Source of the DNA: Holdemanella porci
GTDB lineage: Bacteria > Bacillota_I > Bacilli_A > Erysipelotrichales > Erysipelotrichaceae
Assembly: GCF_019052655.1 (NCBI RefSeq)
Contig: NZ_JAHQVB010000067.1
Span: forward strand, 1-10,017
DNA length: 10,017 nt
Direction of reading: 5' to 3'
The translations under genes and the position numbers were made by a program. How positions within the stretch are numbered: the stretch's first letter is position 1; the number at the start of each line of letters is the position of its first letter. Positions 6,976 through 10,017 of this stretch are shown here, one piece after another. Under the pieces are notes generated by a model. The model was not told the DNA's origin. It ran no database searches and saw only the letters and a program-made list of their open reading frames with translations.

Positions 6976-8349
6976 ATGAGTACATATCGTATAGAAGAAG
7001 ATTGCTTAGGACAAATCAAAGTCGAAGCTGACAAATATTGGAAATCCCAAACCCAAAGAAGTTTAGAGAATTTTAAGATTGGACAGGAATTAATGCCTGC
7101 CTCTTTGATTCATAGTTTTGCGATATTGAAAGAAGCGTGTGCCAAAGCCAACCTTCATTTCAATAAAATTACTGAAAAACAATGTGAAGCCATTATCGAA
7201 ATATGTCAAAGAATCGAAGACGGACAATATTTAGACCAGTTCCCTTTACATGTTTGGCAAACAGGTTCTGGAACACAAACCAATATGAATGCCAATGAAG
7301 TCATTTCCATGTTAGGAAATGAATACGCAAAGGAAAATATTCTCCATCCAAACGATACGGTTAATGCATCCCAAAGTTCAAATGATACGTTCCCGGCTGC
7401 GTTACATATCATGGTGGCACAAAAAATCAATGCTGAGCTACTTCCACAATTGGATTTAATGATTAATCAAATCAAAAAACTAGAAGAAGAAAACGAAGGC
7501 ATTATTAAAATTGGTAGAACTCATCTTCAAGATGCCACACCATTATATTTCTCACAAGAATTAAGTGGATACCGTTCTATGATTGAGCATAGTAAAGCTC
7601 AAATTATTGATAGCTTAAAATATGTGTATGAACTAGCTTGTGGTGCAACCGCTGTAGGTACAGGCATCAACTGTCCAGAAGGTTTTGATGAAGTCGTCAC
7701 AAAGATCATTTCTGAAAAGACACATCTTCCTTTTGTACCAGATCCAAACAAATTCCATGCTCTAACAAGTAAAGATGCCATGGTATATACAAGTGGAGCT
7801 TTAAAAGGTCTTGCCTCTAACTGCATGAAGATTGCGAATGACATAAGATGGCTTGCGAGCGGACCAAGAAGTGGCATTCATGAAATTGATATTCCTAGCA
7901 ATGAGCCAGGATCTAGTATTATGCCAGGTAAAGTCAATCCAACTCAATGTGAAGCCTTAACTATGGTTGCCGTACAGGTCATGGGAAATGATACGGCGAT
8001 TGGTATTGGGGCAAGCCAAGGAAACTTTGAATTAAATGTCTTTATGCCATTGATAGCCTACAATATGGATCAGAGCATTCAATTATTAAGTGATGCGATT
8101 CACTCATTCACCATCCATTGTTTAGATGGTTTAAAGGCCAATAAAGAAACTATGGATAAAAACTTACATAACTCATTAATGTTAGTCACTTGTTTAAATC
8201 CAGTGATTGGCTATGAGAAAGCAGGACATGCAAGCCAACATGCCTTCAAAAATAACTTAACTTTAAAAGAAGCCATTTTAGATTTGGGTTATTTGACAAG
8301 TGAAGAATTCGATTTGTATGTGCAACCCGAAAAAATGATTCATAAATAG
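6976..8349 (+). CDS. fumC: Class II fumarate hydratase (fumarase)
   Basis: This iron-independent, homotetrameric cytoplasmic enzyme interconverts fumarate and L-malate. The 457-aa product has the normal family length. It carries GSGTQTNMNANEV (97-109), the catalytic histidine H183 in GRTHLQDATP, and the superfamily signature GSSIMPGKVNPTQ (312-324) with the loop serine pair S313/S314, K319 and N321. SGPRSGIHEI upstream of the signature fits fumarase; aspartase has a different sequence there and typically GSSIMPAKVNP. The frame is open from an ATG at 6946, but I chose 6976 because AGAGGTGA sits 6 nt before it and the family N-terminus begins at MSTYRIE. The gene stands alone, divergent from pulA and convergent with cls. 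In an anaerobe it probably serves a reductive or partial TCA branch; no neighbour shows which direction it runs. Confidence 0.96.
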   Translation: MSTYRIEEDCLGQIKVEADKYWKSQTQRSLENFKIGQELMPASLIHSFAILKEACAKANLHFNKITEKQCEAIIEICQRIEDGQYLDQFPLHVWQTGSGTQTNMNANEVISMLGNEYAKENILHPNDTVNASQSSNDTFPAALHIMVAQKINAELLPQLDLMINQIKKLEEENEGIIKIGRTHLQDATPLYFSQELSGYRSMIEHSKAQIIDSLKYVYELACGATAVGTGINCPEGFDEVVTKIISEKTHLPFVPDPNKFHALTSKDAMVYTSGALKGLASNCMKIANDIRWLASGPRSGIHEIDIPSNEPGSSIMPGKVNPTQCEALTMVAVQVMGNDTAIGIGASQGNFELNVFMPLIAYNMDQSIQLLSDAIHSFTIHCLDGLKANKETMDKNLHNSLMLVTCLNPVIGYEKAGHASQHAFKNNLTLKEAILDLGYLTSEEFDLYVQPEKMIHK

Positions 8350-8353
8350 AAAA

Positions 8354-8392
8354 AAAGGTATTTATTCCTACATGATAGGACTAAATACCTTT
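8354..8392. terminator. Bidirectional intrinsic terminator between fumC and cls
   Basis: Arms GGTATTTATTCCTA (8357-8370) and TAGGACTAAATACC (8376-8389) pair with one mismatch around a 5-nt loop, extended by AAA/TTT. On the minus strand a run of T follows, making a strong terminator for cls. On the plus strand the tail is TTTAATATATTT, which is weaker but plausible for fumC. The hairpin includes the cls stop codon and its last codons. Confidence 0.88.
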
Positions 8393-9903
8393 AATATATT
8401 TCGATATACTTTCACAGCTGGATTTGTGTTTACACATTCCTCTAATGAAACTTCATGCGAGACTTTGAATATTTCTTCAAAGTCATTTTTTATATCTGTC
8501 AAACAAGCAGTTTCATGCATCCATACACCACATTCATAATGTTGATAATACGATCTAAAATCCATATTCACTGTACCTACTAAAGCACTTGAATCATCAA
8601 TGATGCAAACTTTGCCATGAATAAATCCGGGTGTATATTCGTAAATTTTAACACCTGCTTTGATCAATGTATCAAAGTTGGCTTTTGTGACTTCATACAC
8701 CATCTTTTTATCCGGAATTCCAGGAACAACAATTCGTACATCTACACCATTGGATACAGCGAGTTTTAGAGATGAAATCATTTCTGAATCCAAAATTAAA
8801 TATGGCGTTGTGATCCAACAATAGTCTTTGGCACAGCCAAGCATATTCAAATGCATATTTAAACTTGTGTTATTCTCATCCGTTGGAGAATCCGAGAATG
8901 GAATGATATATCCAGGATTCTTTAATGATGAAAAGACTTCACGATTTTGAATAAAATGCGAATACGATGTATATTCACTGGCTTGATAGTTCCAGATTTG
9001 TAAGAATGAAATGGTAAACATTTCAACACCAGCCCCCTTGATCATACAACCCATATCTTTCCAATAGCCAAAGCGTTTTTTCGTATTGATATATTCATCG
9101 GAAATGTTGCAACCTCCTGTAAAAGCCACCTTACCATCAATGACTAGAATTTTTCTATGATCTCGATTATTCATTGCCATAGCCAGTTGAGGTCGTAATG
9201 GATTAAATGCATGTGTTTTAATGCCACGCGCATTCAAGCATTTCGCATAATCTCTAGGTAAATAGGTCAAAGATCCCATATCATCATAAATAACACGAAC
9301 ATCTACCCCCATAGCGGCTTTATCCATTAAGATCTGTAGAATGGTATTCCACATAACTCCTTTATTGATAATAAAGAATTCCATAAAGATAAAATCTTCT
9401 GCTTTAATTAATTCTTGAATAAAAGCCTGATATTGTTCTTCACCAGAAGGAAAATAAGTTAACAAACAATTGTCATAAACAGGAAAATATCCATTTGTCC
9501 ATGCCATGGATGTCATTTTATCTAAGACATAGTCATCTACATGAAGATCACTTAAAATTTCAATGTTTTGAAGAGCATACTTTTTATAGTCTGAATATGC
9601 CTGTCTATCTTTGATCATTAAAGCCTTTGGAATCTTACGATTTCCAAGTAATAAGTAAACAACGCCACCAAAGATTGGAAAAGACATAATCAATAAAACC
9701 CATAATAATTTAGAACTGGAATCCGAATCACGATTGATGATATGCATACAGACGCATAGACTAAATATAATCAAGATATAGTAAACAATAAAGAATTTTT
9801 GACTAAAATAGCTCACCAAAAAGAACAATGTAAAAAATTGGAGTAATACAGCTAAGATAATATAGATAGGTTTTGATTTACAATATTTCAAAATTTTATG
9901 CAT
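8368..9903 (-). CDS. cls: Cardiolipin synthase (two-HKD phospholipase D family)
   Basis: This membrane enzyme condenses two phosphatidylglycerols into cardiolipin and glycerol. The 511-aa protein, normal for the family, has hydrophobic N-terminal segments at about 13-33, 37-55 and 66-87, matching the usual PLD-nuclease N-terminal region but with one apparent extra segment. Two phospholipase D motifs follow: HRKILVID (H249, K251, D256) with GGCN after it, and HGKVCIID (H429, K431, D436) with GTVN after it. Both HKD triads are intact, so it should be active. The start at 9903 has no Shine-Dalgarno sequence, but TATAAT lies 6 nt upstream, suggesting a leaderless message. An internal start is unlikely because the hydrophobic N-terminus begins here. 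The gene sits directly downstream of a 5S rRNA gene on the same strand. It ends inside the terminator shared with fumC. Confidence 0.95.
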   Translation of the reverse strand: MHKILKYCKSKPIYIILAVLLQFFTLFFLVSYFSQKFFIVYYILIIFSLCVCMHIINRDSDSSSKLLWVLLIMSFPIFGGVVYLLLGNRKIPKALMIKDRQAYSDYKKYALQNIEILSDLHVDDYVLDKMTSMAWTNGYFPVYDNCLLTYFPSGEEQYQAFIQELIKAEDFIFMEFFIINKGVMWNTILQILMDKAAMGVDVRVIYDDMGSLTYLPRDYAKCLNARGIKTHAFNPLRPQLAMAMNNRDHRKILVIDGKVAFTGGCNISDEYINTKKRFGYWKDMGCMIKGAGVEMFTISFLQIWNYQASEYTSYSHFIQNREVFSSLKNPGYIIPFSDSPTDENNTSLNMHLNMLGCAKDYCWITTPYLILDSEMISSLKLAVSNGVDVRIVVPGIPDKKMVYEVTKANFDTLIKAGVKIYEYTPGFIHGKVCIIDDSSALVGTVNMDFRSYYQHYECGVWMHETACLTDIKNDFEEIFKVSHEVSLEECVNTNPAVKVYRNILKVFSPIM

Positions 9904-9909
9904 ATTTGT

Positions 9910-9915
9910 ATTATA
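9910..9915 (-). promoter_or_regulatory. Predicted -10 box of cls, leaderless arrangement
   Basis: A perfect TATAAT on the minus strand ends 6 nt before the cls ATG, so the start site would fall on or beside the start codon. The -35 position at 17-bp spacing is TTTTTT from the preceding terminator tract. A direct repeat GCGTAT with 9-bp period (minus strand, 9927-9913) overlaps the box and could be a regulator site or chance. Confidence 0.5.
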
Positions 9916-9929
9916 CGCTAGATACGCAT

Positions 9930-9958
9930 AAAAAAAAAGCAGACAAACAACTGCATTT
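9930..9958 (-). terminator. Probable intrinsic terminator of the rRNA operon
   Basis: On the minus strand GCAG (9954-9951) pairs with CTGC (9942-9939) around an 8-nt loop, with AAA/TTT pairs beyond one mismatch, followed by nine T. The stem core is short, so on its own it is a modest hairpin, but its position just after 5S rRNA fits an rRNA terminator. A further run of eight T (9970-9963) directly follows the 5S end. Confidence 0.6.
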
Positions 9959-9970
9959 GTGTAAAAAAAA

Positions 9971-10017
9971 GGACCCGGCAGCTAGCTATCTTCGCAGGGG
10001 CAAGCCCAACTATTGTC
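9971..10017 (-). rRNA. rrf: 5S ribosomal RNA, 3' part (cut by window edge)
   Basis: Read on the minus strand, the last 47 bases match the 3' half of bacterial 5S rRNA: a helix of GGGC and GCCC arms near the edge, then CTGCGAAGATAGC, which aligns with the family's ATGCGAGAGTAGG, and a closing CTGCCGGGTCC that would pair with the missing 5' end. The alignment to E. coli 5S is from memory. The 3' end is placed just before the T run and may be off by a few bases. The rest of the gene, and presumably 23S and 16S, lie beyond 10017. Confidence 0.87.

Noticed and set aside
7206..7877. Minus-strand open frames inside fumC (7206-7430 and 7599-7877)
   Set aside because: They lie opposite a fully conserved enzyme gene, have no ribosome binding sites and no recognisable product.
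9943..9960. Possible attachment site or repeat near the 5S rRNA end
   Set aside because: The ACAAA/TTTGT pairs are explained by the terminator hairpin region, and no integrase or mobile gene is present in the window.

Overview
The window comes from a low-GC, AT-rich, anaerobic Firmicutes-type bacterium using the standard bacterial code: tryptophans are TGG and TGA serves as a stop. An oxygen-sensitive class III ribonucleotide reductase, AGGAG-type ribosome binding sites and A/T-rich intrinsic terminators all fit a gut or oral anaerobe. Erysipelotrichia-like is my guess, inferred from gene content rather than from any search. No mobile element, CRISPR array or tRNA is visible, and the window is densely packed with housekeeping genes.

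Layout. On the minus strand, read from right to left, the window enters at the 3' end of a 5S rRNA gene (9971-10017), followed by a T-tract hairpin and then cls, a two-HKD cardiolipin synthase (8368-9903). cls converges on the plus-strand fumC, a class II fumarase (6976-8349), and the two share a bidirectional hairpin terminator that overlaps the cls stop codon. fumC diverges from pulA, a cytoplasmic type I pullulanase (4766-6874), across a 101-bp gap. The 3' end of pulA contains the sigma-70 promoter for guaB, IMP dehydrogenase (3209-4720). guaB ends in a UUCG-tetraloop terminator, after which comes a two-gene operon for anaerobic dNTP synthesis: a MarR-type winged-helix domain fused to an NrdG-type radical-SAM activase (2011-3153), overlapping by 4 bp with nrdD (56-2014).

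How the genes work together. guaB commits IMP to guanine nucleotides. NrdD reduces ribonucleoside triphosphates to dNTPs without oxygen, and the NrdG half of the fusion installs its glycyl radical. pulA debranches alpha-glucans such as glycogen, fumC interconverts fumarate and malate, and cls makes cardiolipin.

Main points of interest. (1) The activase carries its own complete MarR-like DNA-binding domain. (2) The IMP dehydrogenase has the same length, residue numbering and active-site motifs as the divergent enzyme of the protozoan parasite Tritrichomonas foetus. (3) Two genes, cls and the marR-nrdG fusion, both lack a Shine-Dalgarno sequence and have TATAAT exactly 6 nt before the ATG, right behind a terminator T-tract. 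This suggests leaderless mRNAs started from compact terminator-promoter junctions.
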